A program made the position numbers and the translations under genes. Shown here one piece after another: positions 9,118 through 21,050 of a stretch of DNA of 64,000 nucleotides. The number at the start of each line of letters is the position of its first letter. The stretch's first letter is position 1. Source of the DNA: Hesseltinella vesiculosa (taxonomy: Eukaryota > Mucoromycota > Mucoromycetes > Mucorales > Cunninghamellaceae); contig MCGT01000004.1 in assembly GCA_002104935.1 (NCBI GenBank), positions 806,001 to 870,000 of the forward strand, in the 5' to 3' direction. The notes beneath the pieces are model-generated. The model ran no database searches, had not been told where the DNA came from, and was given only the letters and a program-made list of their open reading frames with translations.

Positions 9118-12100
9118 CTAGTGCTGAAGTTTCTTCATTTCTTCCTGAATCTTGCGATGCAACACACACATGAAATCAACATACGTTTGCACTTCAGCAT
9201 TGCGATCTTCGGTCATGCAGGTCGAAAACGTGAATTCCAAAGGATCAAGCTCTTGACGGATCACATGCAATTGCAAATAACGGCTTCGTTGCGATTTCAG
9301 CTTGTCCATAATGGCATGCACTTGGTGGGATAATTCCGAATGCAGCACAGGCATCGTCGTCTAAAAAAAAAGGTGTGAAACCTGTGCTTTGGCCCCCTCA
9401 TCGTTTCATTTTTAGCTTACCATATTGGGATCCACCTGGTCCAACCGGTCCACACCAAATAATGATGCCAGAACCTTTCCATCCACTTTGCTCCCCAACC
9501 ATATATACACATCCGATCCAGAATCTATCACCAAGAAAACACCATCCGTCGTCAGCTATTGAATGTATCGGTGGTTTTTTTTTTTTTTTTTTTTACCTAA
9601 TAGATATACGCCACTGGTATTTAGTCTTCCATAAGAGGTTCTTATCATCGTCGGCAATTCGATGTAACCATTCACACCCATTTCACCACACTACAGAAAA
9701 CACTCGTCAGCTTTTTTTTTTTTTTTTTTTTGCTCGGCTCACCTCTTTTGACATGGTATGGAGTTCAAACAGACGAGGATAGATGGTCCAGGCCAATTCC
9801 TTGACATCCAAGCCGTTGAACAGACGCATACCCGCCGATCGGGCGTCGGTGTTCATGTCGTTGCCAACTAGAAAAATTGGTCAGCTGGGCTTTGGGTAGG
9901 AGGGCTCCCTTCCTGGTACTTACCACCTCTCAGAGCCTTGCTTCGAATCGCGCCATGGACATACACAGGCAACAGCTTGAATGCTTCGGGAAGGATGAGC
10001 TGCCCAGGCGAAGTCGAAGACGCACAGTTCACGCGATAAGCCGTGAGGATCTCCACACACAGATCCGTTAGTTTCTGATGCACTTCCTTGCGATTCTTGT
10101 GCTGCAGATCAAAGATGGCTACGAGCATTCAAAAAAAAAGATGAGATGACCGTGCTTGGAAGCTACAGTGTTTTTTTTTTTTTTTTTACCCTTGCGCAGA
10201 AGGACGCTGATCGTGGTATCCACATCACCATGGCGGAACACTTCAGCAATGTCCGAGGTCGCAGTCAGGTTCAAATTGTGGACGCGCACCCGCCGTTGCC
10301 CGGCCTTGGTGGTGTACAGCAAGGCACATTGGAAAGCCACGTTTCGATTGGGATCCAGCTTGCTATCGTGCTTGAGCACCGCAGCCATCGCCTTGTCTTC
10401 ATCAATCCCAGCCAGTTCCATATCCGTGTAAGTGCTCATGTGGCAGTTGCCATAGTGGTCGATCACTTGCAAGCCTAGAGATTTATAAAAAGTGAACAGC
10501 TTGCCTCATTTTTGTTATCCCTTCTTACCATCGGAACAGCGGATGCGCAAGACACCATCATAACCCAATTCACGATGGACATCATGGTCCAATTGGTGCT
10601 GAACGATGGTGGCATCGGCAGTAAAGTTGAAGTTTGGATAGAATCGCACATCGCCACCGGTCAATTCCGGGAGGACGGCCAAGGTGGCCACGTCAATGTA
10701 TTGGGCAGGGAACAGCCAAGTGTTGACACACACTCCGTCCTTGACACACTCTTTGGCCAGGTCCTTGTAGGCTTCGTCCTGGGGCACCATGAGCGACTTT
10801 TCCTTCTCTGTGTTGTACAATGTCTTGTCGTCCCGAGGCTTGAGTGCATGCGGTCCATGGTTGGGCATGGTTGATTGGAACACGTGTAGATGCCCGCCCG
10901 TCAGAGCCAATGCTTGCTTGCCACCTTGAACAGCAGCCAAGAAGGCAGATTCTGGTCGAGCCGAGCCTTGGAACATGGTGGGTATGCTGTCCAATAACTC
11001 TAGGATGATGTCCCTAAAGAAGTCTGGTGAGTTCGTGTGTTAGATCACGCGTCATGTCGTGCCCCCACTTACTTGGAGGCATGCGTGTCGACCAAAAAGC
11101 CATCTTGAATGGGTATAAACATATCTTCGATGTCAGACACCACCAGCATGAGGGCTTGGGGAAGGGAAGGCTAAGGAAGAAAGTCGGGTCAGTGCCATTC
11201 GTCAGGCTGGCTTTTTTTTTCCCGAACGGACATGGAGATTGTAGAAATGCACGCTTTTGTCAAAAGTGAGGATACCAACGCGGTTTTCAGGAGCAAGTTT
11301 TGGGTCCGAAGTAGCAGAGAACAAGGTGGATTTGATCGCTTCACAGGCAGCCTTGACCATGCCGGATTGCAATGCCTGGGCAGACACGTCAATGGCAAAC
11401 ACATACGACAATGGTGCAGGTGCGCGGCTGGAATGGTAGTCCTGAGGCACATCGAATTCCACACTGCCATAGCGTAGTTCTGGTCGTTGGTCGATGTCGA
11501 CCCGGCGGCCGGACATGTCGGTGTTGGAGAAATACCAGTTTGGAACTATACCCATAGAAATAGATGAGTTTTGTAAGCAATTGTTGTCTGACGGAAAGGA
11601 GCGAGATGCTTACCATCGTTAGCATGCGAACAAATGCTGCAGACAAACCGGGAGCCGCCTTGGATAAATGAGCACCAGGGGCTGATATAAGCGCGGCAGC
11701 GCGAGCATCGCACCGGTCCTTCGTCGCCATGGTTGACCACCTGAAGAGCCACTTCGTCCGATCGGCGCTTGGCAAGAGGCTGGACAACCAGAGCCAACGG
11801 CAGTTTCGACGTGTCGGCCAAATCTTTACTCACTGGCAGCTTGTCGGTTGTTGCGCGCAAGTAACGAGGGTTCGAGTTGCCTAGTAAATAGTATAACTCA
11901 TGAGTGTCCAAGGCTGGTTCTTGTGTGTCTCCTATTTATGTTGTTACCTTGATCCAACCCAATGTAATCGGTGGTGGCCAGAGGCACTCGGTCGCGCTCC
12001 ATTGTGCCGAAGAATTGGTTTTCGAATGCCAGCTGGTCTTGTTCACGGACCTGGACAGGCGCAGGCATTTGATCAGGGTCGATTCTAGGACGAGGCTGCT

Positions 12101-13078
12101 GTGGAGGGCGCATGTCGGCGGGGAGGGGTTGTTGCGGCGAGCCGGGGATGTTCATTGCTGGCTGCTTATTGCCTTGGATGCTGCTCATGACGGGTGATCG
12201 TGAGAGAGGAGGGGCGGCCTGCTGAGGAGGGTTCAAGCCATGTGGCCAAGGCGGGGTGGGGCCTCCAGCCTCTGGGCGAGTGCTGGCGTTGGTGACTTGT
12301 GGATCCACGGCATACACTCGCTTGCTTCGGCCATGTTTGGGATTGGGTGGCTGGAGCGGTTGCGGTACTGCTGGTGGTTGAGCAGACTGAGGGGGCTGTT
12401 GTTGCTGTTGCTGGGGAGGAAAGGCATGCTGAGGAGGGAGCTGCTGAGGGGTAGGCTGCTGAGTGTGCTGAGGGGAAGGCGCACGCAGCGACATGGACTG
12501 CATGGGAGCGACGAGGCTGGCAGGGTGACCAGTGACAGGTGGAGGGCCGGGATTCGTGGCGACTTGTGGCGCGGGTTGTGGAGCTACTGGCAATGGATGG
12601 CCAGGGGGCGGTGGCAAAGCGCCACTGCTAGCGGGAGGCATCATTGGGCGCTGCTGTGGTTGAGGAGGGCGCGGCTGACCCGCAGGTAGCAGGGGTGAGC
12701 GCTGCTGAGGGAGAGGCTGATGCTGGTTGGGGAATGGACCAGGTTGAGGTGAAAGCCGCTGCTGCATGGAAGGATGAGCAAGAGGCTGGCCGAGTTGACG
12801 TGGACCTGGCTGGGAATCTATACAGGAGAAAATGGTAATAATAAAAACAAAATAAAAAAGATGGATTAATTTACTGGACAAAGGCTTGAAAGAGGATGAT
12901 GAAAAGAAATGGAGAGTGGATGAAGCTTACATTGAGGTGGACCATGCTGACCAGGTGGATGGACGGGTGGTTGAGGCGAAACAGGTGGGCGAGGGGGTTG
13001 GAAAGGCTGATGCTGGTATGGTGGCTGCTGGTATGACGGATGTGTCATGGGAGGTGGACGCCGACTTTCATTGTTCAT
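9118..13078 (-). CDS. SEC24: COPII coat subunit Sec24
   Basis: Twelve exons on the minus strand: 12931-13078, 11948-12817, 11614-11880, 11232-11545, 11073-11170, 10529-11013, 10190-10474, 9924-10118, 9743-9867, 9597-9690, 9421-9524 and 9118-9360; 1075 residues, phases all agree. Residues 1-340 are Pro/Gln-rich and disordered. The zinc finger (CSRCRAYISPWC ... FVCSICSHAND) is at about 397-425. The trunk follows (YVFAIDVSAQALQSGMVKA, ENRVGILTFDKSVHFYNL), then the beta-sandwich, helical and gelsolin-like regions (SGVYLLDSGSDVYIWLG). Sec24 binds cargo signals at ER exit sites as a Sec23 partner. The donor after exon 4 is the less usual GTCCGT. The start is the first ATG of the exon; an extra upstream exon cannot be excluded. 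Confidence 0.96.
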
Positions 13079-13699
13079 CCTTGGCAAATAATCCCTAGGT
13101 GGTTGGTTTTTTTTAAACTTGGGTCGATTGAACAGGAAGAAGGACAAAAAAGAAAGGCGTCTTTGTTCCGCCCCCCCTTTTTTTTTGTTATTCTGTATTG
13201 CACATTGATATCTATGAAAGGGTTATTGTAAAATGACTGATAATTGCGGCAACTTCGTTTGCCAACCCTGTGACAAATCCTTCTCAACAGCAAATGCTTG
13301 AATGCACACAGGAGCTGGTATGTACTGCGACCCTGTAGCCTTTCACGTCACCCATGATATCCTCAAAGACCCCCCCTACCATCCACGGTCTAGTTCACGT
13401 ACCTCTGGTTTCGATGACACATCGATTTTTGCACCCTGGCGTGCATCCATGCCACCATTTAATTCTGATTTAAGCATGCCAACAACGGCGTTTACCCTGT
13501 GCGATATACCTAGCCATCAAGGTTTTGGCTTCATTACACTCTGCCGAAAATATCGCTTCTAATTTCGTGCAGACTGTTGCCATATCATTGGCGAAGGATA
13601 TCCGAATGCCACCATGCTTCAATTAATGTACTGCCTTTTATCTTTGTCCTCCAACGTGAAATGGGTAGATGAAAAGCTTCACTTACGAGTCCACATGTC

Positions 13700-13925
13700 A
13701 TTGCTATTCACAAAGCCGCCGACAAGCCCACAGCCTTTCCTACCCGTATCTTCTCAACCAGTCATTGTGCAACCCAAGAAAACTATGTCTTCACTCATTC
13801 ACCGTGCCTCTACATGGACCTGCCATACACACCTTTTTACCTCTCGTCATTCGCTTACTCTGCCATTTTTTCTGTTGACCTTTCCTGCCAAATCGGGAAC
13901 CGTGCCTTCACCCGTCCTCATAGGT
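13700..13925 (-). repeat. Dispersed family B, copy 2
   Basis: About 230 bp similar on the minus strand to 3120-3370. On the plus strand one frame reads NYVFTHSPCLYMDLPYTPFY followed by LSSFAYSAIFSVDL. Copy 1 gives the matching frame with NYVFTNSLCLYVDHPYTPFY and LSSFAHAAIFSAD. The differences look like amino-acid substitutions in a once-coding sequence. No function recognised. Confidence 0.6.
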
Positions 13926-13969
13926 GAAATCTTGCAATTGTTATTCAATCCTACTGAAAATCGCACTGT

Positions 13970-14632
13970 CACCTACAAAATATATCTTCATTTTTTTCTT
14001 CTTCATTTTCTCACAAGCAATCGGTTGTCTGGCAGCAAACGATTCGAGTCCAGGGGAAGTATTTCATTGTTGGAAGAAAAGGTTTCAATGGCCACGCGCT
14101 TGATCGCAGGATACTCTTCCAAAAAATCCTTGAAAAGATGGGAACGTGAACAAAGTCCAGCGAAGTCAATCGAAACCAAACAAACATCATGTGAAGATAC
14201 TCAAGCATTTCTACAGTGAATAAAAAAAAGTGTCAATGATGATTTTGCATATTGTGGACTTTTTGCCTGGGGTATTTATTTCCTGTGACACCTTCAAGTT
14301 TTTGCATGACTTCGTTAATTTCGTTCGAATCCCTTTCGTTGAATGGCGAAGACGCATGGCTGGAGGTTGAGACGTAAATTTTATCTTCAAGAGAACGGTC
14401 ACGCAGATTGTTGATCATCTTCTGTGAAAGTCGTAATCTTGTTGTCGAATCAGAATTTGAAGGGCTCTTACGGGCATAACCGATGATCTCAAGTCCATTT
14501 TTTTTAAATTCATGATCGATGCCTTGTACTTGGGCAAATATTCGCAAATGGCCACCAACAAATTGTCTACAGAGGATCATTTTATCACGTATCCATCTGC
14601 TTCTTCGAAGATGCCCACAGCCAAAGCTGACT
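13970..14632 (-). pseudogene. Serine-recombinase-like (resolvase-fold) relic
   Basis: Read from 14580 downwards the frame contains NGLEIIGYARKSPSNSD, then RLRLSQKMINNLRDRSLEDK, IYVSTSSHASSPFNERDSN and a stop near 14233. After a possible intron comes MLEYLHM, then in a shifted frame VCLVSIDFAGLCSRSHLF and KDFLEEYPAIKRVAIETF. IIGYARKSP resembles the start of serine recombinases (GYARVS), and DFAGLCSRSHLFKDFL resembles their D.LSR...L helix region. Key parts sit in different frames, so it is broken. The resemblance is distant and was judged by eye; it may belong to a fungal family that only shares this fold. Confidence 0.45.
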
Positions 14633-15041
14633 TGTACATTGACGTTTCTAGAGGCAGTGTCTTTTGGTTGGTCTCGGCGTGAGTATTACAAAAACAGTTA
14701 TGTTTGAGTGAAGTGAGCGTGGGAGTAGGAAGAGAGATGAGTGGTTCTGTGGTAGCGTAGGCATTGTGTCTTGATTCTAGGTGTGATTTTGCCTCAGTTA
14801 CGACATTACCCACCACCCACCAGTCTGTGGAGAGAGATAAAACAAGCTAGAGTGGATGAGGTAATGGCAATACACAATATCTAAAGGGGTACATTGCATT
14901 ACTTGACGGTTCATTACTTACTGTGGCTGCTTTACGCGAGCAATGAAGGAGTGTGCAAGATTGTAAAAAAAAAAATGAAAAAAAAATAAGCTTTGGCTGT
15001 AGGCATCTTCGAAGAAGCAGATGGATACGGTGATAAAATGA
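14578..15041. repeat. Inverted duplication of about 52 bp
   Basis: 14578-14629 on the minus strand and 14989-15041 on the plus strand both read AGCTTTGGCTGT, GGCATCTTCGAAGAAGCAG, ATGGATAC and GATAAAATGA, differing at about two positions. In both the peptide ALAVGIFEEADGY is encoded. The arms are separated by about 360 bp. The right arm runs straight into a family A copy. Confidence 0.8.
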
Positions 15042-15190
15042 AGCTGATAAAAGTTGGGTCGAATAACATGGTCCAGCAACCTCTATTCCTCCTGAAATGA
15101 TTCAACCCCACCAGCAAAAAAAATGAAAAAATCGGCCATTTTCGCCAGGGGACCCCCAGCCTATCTTTGTCTTATCAAATCTTCTCCAAA
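15040..15190 (-). repeat. Dispersed element family A, copy 2 (arm only)
   Basis: Minus-strand reading gives TTGATAAGA, then GGGTCCCCTGGCGAAAATGG, CCGATTTTTTCATTTTTTTT and GCTGGTGGGG, the arm seen at 22722-22870 and 23195-23315. It ends near CAGCTTCATTTTATC, similar to the inner end of the 23.2-kb arm. Confidence 0.7.
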
Positions 15191-15985
15191 TTTCAGCGCT
15201 CAAGGGGTCATTATATACTTCAATGATAATGCAGCTACGTTAGTTGTCCCCCCTTTGTCACTTTCGCTTATGACTAAAAAAGCTGTCGCTCTACCTACTT
15301 CTTAATCTCTTGTTCCTTTCGACGTGCTCATCTTTAGCTCTCTGCTCATTCGTGTAAAATGCTACCTGAATGACATTATATACAGTGGGCATCATATTGG
15401 ACAGTAAAAAAAAAAGACAGGGATGCCTTGCTTCAACGCGTTTCTCTTTTGTTCAGGCTGTTTCTTTTGCCTTTTTTTTTTTTTTTTTTTTTCTCGCAAT
15501 GATTACCCTGCTTCTGCCACTTAGCATAACAGCCTCAGACGCCACCACTATTGATACATCTCACCAAGATCTTCAGTGATACTTAGTCCATGCCATCAGG
15601 TCAGTGCTGCTCATGGTTGCAACTTCAACTTGGGCCAAGCTTTCTCTGGGCAACGGCAGCCTGGTGATACTCACGGACGTTGCTGGCCATGGTCACCACA
15701 GCGTGAGATCACTTTGCCATGTTAGTTCGCAGGCAGGTGCTTGCCAAAGTAATCCGCCAAGTCATTGGCGAGGACAATCTTGGATCCCAAGCATTTCCGG
15801 TGGGCAACGAAAAAGCTTGCCCTGGACGGCAGAAGAGAATAATTTTCAGTAGATGGCACAACGATTTTTTTTTTTAGCCAATGACAATAATGACGGAAGA
15901 GGGGGTAATCAATGTGTTTTTATTTTTAGTTTCTATACACACGTAGCATGATGAATATGAAGAGAGTTTTTACATCGACAGCTGC
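15191..15985. other. Intergenic region downstream of uL15
   Basis: No supportable gene. Minus-strand frames between 15604 and 15830 look weakly coding (for example ANDLADYFGKHLPA) but are split by stops; this may be a gene remnant. T tract at 15471-15492. Confidence 0.4.
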
Positions 15986-16674
15986 TTAAGCAATCAATTC
16001 GACAACTAGAGAGAGATGGACAAGGTGAGACCATGCAGAGACATTTGCCTTGAAAAAATAACTTACCACCACCGGCAGCCTTGATCTTTTGTTCAGCGAG
16101 ACGAGACACGAAACGGGTACGAACAATGATAGGTTGAGCAACATTGCCCTTGGCCAAGACCTTGCCATAACCCTAAAAAGGAGGAGAAAAAAGTGAGCGG
16201 GGGTCTTTTTAAATACGAAAAACATCAAGCCTACGTTTTGCAAAGCATCGACAACGGGAACCTTTTCAGTGTTCTTGTATTGTTCACGAGCACCATCAGC
16301 AGCCAAGGTCCAGATTTGGTCCAAGTTGATGACAGGGCGCCATTGGGTGTTGCGCTTCAAGTGGAAGTGACGCATACCGACCTTACCAAAGTAACCAGGA
16401 TGGTACTTGTCCATGTTGATACGGTGATGATGTTGACCACCAGCAAGACCACGACCACCCGGGTGCTTGCGGTGCTTGCCAACACGACCGTGACCGGCGG
16501 ACACATGGCCTCGTTTCTTACGATTGTGGTGAAGTCTCGTGGGCTATTCAACAAAAGAATCGTCAATGCGCATCCATCCATCAAACATATGTATCCATCT
16601 AATCTCCATCTAATCCATCTATTGCCATATACTCGCACTGTCGTTCTTCTCGTCTATTTGCTGCTACCTACCAT
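15986..16674 (-). CDS. 60S ribosomal protein uL15 (L27a/L28)
   Basis: Four exons: 16672-16674 (only the ATG), 16235-16543, 16067-16172 and 15986-16005; 145 residues. The sequence is a full uL15: [60 protein letters not shown], then [31 protein letters not shown] and a C-terminal VVELIA. It is a component of the large subunit near the peptidyl-transferase region. The start codon stands alone on its exon (donor GTAGGT), joined to CCC ACG at the next exon. The gene is divergent from TAF5, with 187 bp between the two start codons. Confidence 0.97.
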
Positions 16675-16861
16675 GATCGAAACTATAAAAATGAGATGAA
16701 AGAAAGAGAAAAAAAACATCCTAATGGGCAGGCCGAAGGGTGGATCCCCACCGAAAACTCCGCTCACGCTTGTTTTTTTTTTGTTGTTGCCCTTTTCGTG
16801 TTTGCGTTTCTTTTTCCTTTCTTTCAATCATCCCCCCATTGTCGGCTACTGTCTTGTCTAG
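16675..16861. promoter_or_regulatory. Shared divergent promoter of uL15 and TAF5
   Basis: 187 bp separate the uL15 ATG (minus) from the TAF5 ATG (plus). The stretch is AT-rich with T runs at about 16771-16790. Both promoters must lie here or in transcribed leaders. Confidence 0.6.
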
Positions 16862-19561
16862 ATGAACACATCCTCTCCAACTGTAGATCCCTCGTCTGCT
16901 GACATTGGCCAGGTGTTTCTTTCGTACCTGAAAAGCAAAGGGTACAAGAACACAGAAGCCATTCTTTTCAAAGAAATGAATGGCCTGCCAACGAGTGATA
17001 TTTACCAGCAGCGTAAGGATAAAAAAGCAAGTCAAAATGAAAGGTCTCACTCATTTCTTCTTACAGTAGACCAGACACACGATAGTCAAAACGATGATGA
17101 TCCAATCACTTACGACATCAGCTACCGAAACCTGCGGGAATGGATCGAAAACTCGCTCGATTGGTACAAGGTAGGAAAGCGATTTCAATACATGATGCAG
17201 TCTTTTACTCACTTGTCCTACGTAGTCTGAACTTCGATCGGTGCTCTTCCCAATATTTGTGCATGCCTACCTAGACCTGGTGGTCAAGCAGCAGCAGGAA
17301 GAAGGTAAGCTCATGGAGAAACATTTGTCAGCCATCAGCCCCACTCACCATCCTCTGGACGATGCAGCCGCTCACTTGTTTAGTAGTTACAAGCACGACC
17401 ATGTCGAATTGCATACACCGGATCTGAACCGTCTTCAGGCCATCAAAGAGCCGCACCACGTTCATGAAAACGAATTGGCGCAACTCTACCGATCCAACAA
17501 ATACAGCCTACTCATGTCCAGTGTGCCTTTTGAACTGTTTTTGAATTACCTCCAAGACAATCGTTACATGCGGCTATTGCGGCTTGTCAATCAATATATT
17601 AACATCCAAGGTAACCTTCATGAATGCCTCTTTTGATTACTCCTTGGCCAACGTATTTTTTTTTTATATATAGTGGTGCAAGGCAAGCTGTTGAAATCTG
17701 CAGGCGGATTGGAATTGGATGATGTGGTTGGTATCACTGGCCACCGATCGCAGGACCTGGCTGCCTTTAACCAGCAGCCTGTACAATTGGGCCATGCGCC
17801 TATGGAGCACGCCTTTAAAGACGAAGTTGAATATCAGCTACGCGTACTCGACGATGCCAACTCGCACAAGGCTGAACGACCACCGGGTGACCATGTACTT
17901 TTTTTTTTTTTTGGAGTGCTTGGCTTTCTGACTCGCCGACTGACACGTCTCCCACCCCTTGTTTTTCAATAGTTTGAACCACCAGCCACATCACTAGTTG
18001 ATCTGTTCAAAAAAACTGTGCAAGAAGAGTCTGTGAATGGCCCTCCTGTTGCCGATATACCATTGCCTTCTCGGTAAAATCACACTCGCATCTTGCCGAC
18101 CACATCTAACTTTTTTTAATATCTAGTCGTGGCCCGGAAATCCAGGCGCAAGTCGATGCGATCAGAGACATGGCAAAGCGATTGCCACTGGGATCTGACT
18201 CGTTGCCAAGCATCTGCTGCTTTACATTCCATAATACCTATCACACGTAAATCTGCTCTACCTCAATGGCATGAGGCTGATGTACTCATTTCTTTTCTTC
18301 ATCATAACTGCGCAACAATGACAGACTCAACTGCCTACGGCTAACAAGAGATGCCTCCATGGTTGCCGGTGGATTCTCAGATTCGTTTATCAAGATCTGG
18401 AGCTTGAATGGCGAGAAGCTGCGTGGATTCCGCAATACCATCAACCCTGTACATATCAATGATGGTAAGCCAACCATAAAAATATCCCGTGCACGGACCA
18501 AGTCTTGACCAATTTTGATTTGACTCCTCTGCAGCCCTGGATCTCAATCGTCATCGGGAACGGACAGGATCTGACTTTAAGAAGCTTGTTGGCCATGCTG
18601 GACCGGTGTTTGGCGTGAGCTTCAGCCCCGACAATCAATACTTGATCTCATGCTCGGCTGACAAGACGGCACGACTCTGGAGCACACAGACCTTCACCAA
18701 CCTTGTCACTTTCAAGGGTCACAACTCACCCATCTGGGATGTAGAATTCGGACCGTTTGGCTTTTACTTTGCAACCGCCTCCCACGACCGAACGGCTCGG
18801 TTGTGGTGTGTGGATCAAATCTATCCTCTGCGTATCTTTGCTGGTCACTTGTCGGATGTGGATGTAATATACCCTCTCCCTGCGTTGAACCCCAATGACG
18901 TCGACTCACTCTCTCCCCCTTTTTTTTACAGGTGGTACGATTCCATCCAAACTCAAAATACCTGTTCACTGGTTCCAGCGATCGCACAGTAAGAATGTGG
19001 GATATCCTGACGGGTGAAACTGTACGCGTCTTCACTGGCCATCGAGATCCTATCAAGGCTTTGGCGGTATCTCCCAATGGCAAATGGCTGGCCACTGGTG
19101 GTAGGACAGAAACAAGCCATACCATTGCAACCGAGTCACTCACTATTTGTTCATACGTAGGTGACGACTACCTGGTCATGCTATGGGATCTGGCCACTGG
19201 CAAACGAATCAAGACAATGACTGGTCACTCGGGCCCTATTTATTCCCTTGCCTTTAGCCGGGACAACACGGTGCTTGTATCAGGTGGTATGGACGACACG
19301 GTGCGTGTATGGAATGTGGATCAGGAGGAGGACTCCACCATCCCCACCGTCAACGGGTTCTCTGAAGCTGCCAAGGAAAAGAAAATCGTAGAAAGGTAAC
19401 GATCATCGTCAAGCTGACCTACTGTCAATAGTCTCATCCTCTTTTTCATTAGCCACGATCAATTAGCCATGTTCCCCACCAAACACACTCCTGTTTACGA
19501 TATACAATTCACCAACCGCAATCTCTGTTTAATGGCTGGTTCCTTCAACCCTCCTCGATAG
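16862..19561 (+). CDS. TAF5: TFIID/SAGA subunit TAF5
   Basis: Eleven exons: 16862-17012, 17067-17170, 17226-17610, 17674-17894, 17973-18073, 18127-18246, 18325-18464, 18535-18863, 18932-19100, 19161-19395 and 19453-19561; 687 residues. A LisH motif is at about 14-45 (VFLSYLKSKGYKNTEAILFK). The TAF5 NTD2 domain follows (YRNLREWIENSLDWYKSELR, SVLFPIFVHAYLDLVVKQQQ, LFLNYLQDN). The C-terminal half is a WD40 propeller with repeated GH...WD units (GHAGPVFGVSFSPD, KTARLWS, GHNSPIWDVEFGPFG, DRTVRMWDILTGE, GHSGPIYSLAFSRD, DTVRVWNVD). TAF5 is a scaffold of TFIID and SAGA in the nucleus. Length and order match the family; small edits at splice sites are possible. Confidence 0.96.
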
Positions 19562-19792
19562 CCCTTCATCTCCGCAAGCAACCGATTCAATTTTTTAAAA
19601 AAAAGTACCCGCTTCTTGCATTATTATTTTTGCTTATTGACAGTCGCAATCGGAAGGGACAGAATGTGTGACCTGAGAGATGAAACACTGAGGTAAAAAA
19701 GATACAACAAGACATTTATTGGTCAGAAAAGAAAAAAATACAGAAAGCATGCGAACGGAGAAAAAAAAAAGGGGGGAGGGGGAGAACCTTTC

Positions 19793-20444
19793 TTAGAATA
19801 TAGTTTTCCAAGCCCGTTTGAGAACAGGATTTGGCGCTGACTCGTTCGAATCCTGAGACATGGATGATAGTGCTGAGCTGACCGAGGAGGAAGGCGTCAT
19901 TTGCTTTTGGATGTGCTTAACAGTGCCGTCGGGATAAAGTACATGATGCAGCGTTTCAATTGGAACACCGTCGACAATGCGCTCAAAAATGGTTTCTTCA
20001 GATCCGTCTGTTCTAAACGCACATTCTTGGGTGCAACGCCAATTCTATATAAAAAACATGCGTAAATAATTATACCTTTTGCCTCCTTTTTTCAAGGCCA
20101 TCTCTGTCACATGCCATCTTTTCTTTGCGACGAACCTCATGGGCGCTATCTAAAGATGGACGGGTTGTTTGGGTATGGGGTGATGAGATGAAGTTTTCTT
20201 GATGATACATGGGCTGCTTGGAAGTACACCATTGCTGCTGATAGCGCTTGGTACGGGATTTTTCTAACAGTCGCTTGAAATCGCTTCCGTTGGCATCATG
20301 CAGCTTGAGGGGAGGTGTCTGCGATGGCGTGGGCTTGGCGTCAAACAAGTCGTGGAAGAGTGTCATGATAGAGGCTCGGTGGATATTTGCCAAGGCTTTC
20401 TCTAGGTCATCCTCGCCGGTATGCTGTGGTTTGGCCATTTTCAT
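19793..20444 (-). CDS. Orphan protein of 206 residues
   Basis: Two exons, 20076-20444 and 19793-20044, with an in-phase GT-AG intron. I do not recognise the family. The N-terminal half is helical with a run of basic residues (FKRLLEKSRTKRYQQQW). The C-terminal half has a compact segment with two cysteines (NWRCTQECAFRTDGSEETIF, ERIVDGVPIETLHHVLYPDG, TVKHIQKQ) that looks like a small folded domain, and a serine-rich tail. Codon use and a clean splice argue for a real gene. It is convergent with TAF5 and about 600 bp from ARPC3. Confidence 0.6.
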
Positions 20445-21050
20445 CGTTTTCTGTTTTAGTGATGGGGAAAAGAAGGTATGGAAATAAAAGAAAAACCTGG
20501 CAGGCGGCTTTTAAGGTGTCGGAATTCAACTCCGATCCATGGAAAGCGTTGGTCTTTGTCGTTGCATGACCCACCTCAAAAAAAAAAACAAGACAAGTTC
20601 AGATGATAATCTATGACGTTTGAGATGTGCCATTTAACGCTGCGCTTCTATTTTTGCTTGAGGGTGAAAAAAAAATTAATGGAACTGCCTTGTTCATCTT
20701 GTGACCCTATTTTTTTTTTTTTTTTTTTTGCCTCGATTTGGAGATTTTTCGGAGCAACACGTTATTGCTAGAGAAACGACGATGCGATCTCGGAAGCACT
20801 CCAGTGTGAAAAACACGAGCGCTTAGTGGCAAATCTATGACATTGCAATTTCTGGAAATGACACGCCATGACACACCATGCGAGGTAAAAAAGAGTGGCA
20901 AGCCGGAGGACGCAATGCCGTCGGGCCGCTCGCCTTGGCCAAAAAAAAAAAAAAATTATCCGTCGTATGCATGATGCATTGACATCACTAATCAGAAAAG
21001 AAAAAAAAAGGAAACACTGTTTCGTTTTATTACACAAATCACGGCAAACA
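20445..21050. other. Intergenic region between the orphan gene and ARPC3
   Basis: Homopolymer tracts at 20711-20730, 20941-20955 and 21001-21009. No gene supported. Confidence 0.5.

Noticed and set aside
15604..15850. Plus-strand frame starting MLLMVATSTWAKLSL
   Set aside because: The opposite strand looks slightly more coding, but both are broken by stops; no assignment possible.
19844..19853. GTTCGAATCC, which resembles a tRNA B box (a second one at 14323-14332)
   Set aside because: The first lies in the coding exon of the orphan gene and the second in the serine-recombinase-like relic; neither has an A box or a cloverleaf around it.
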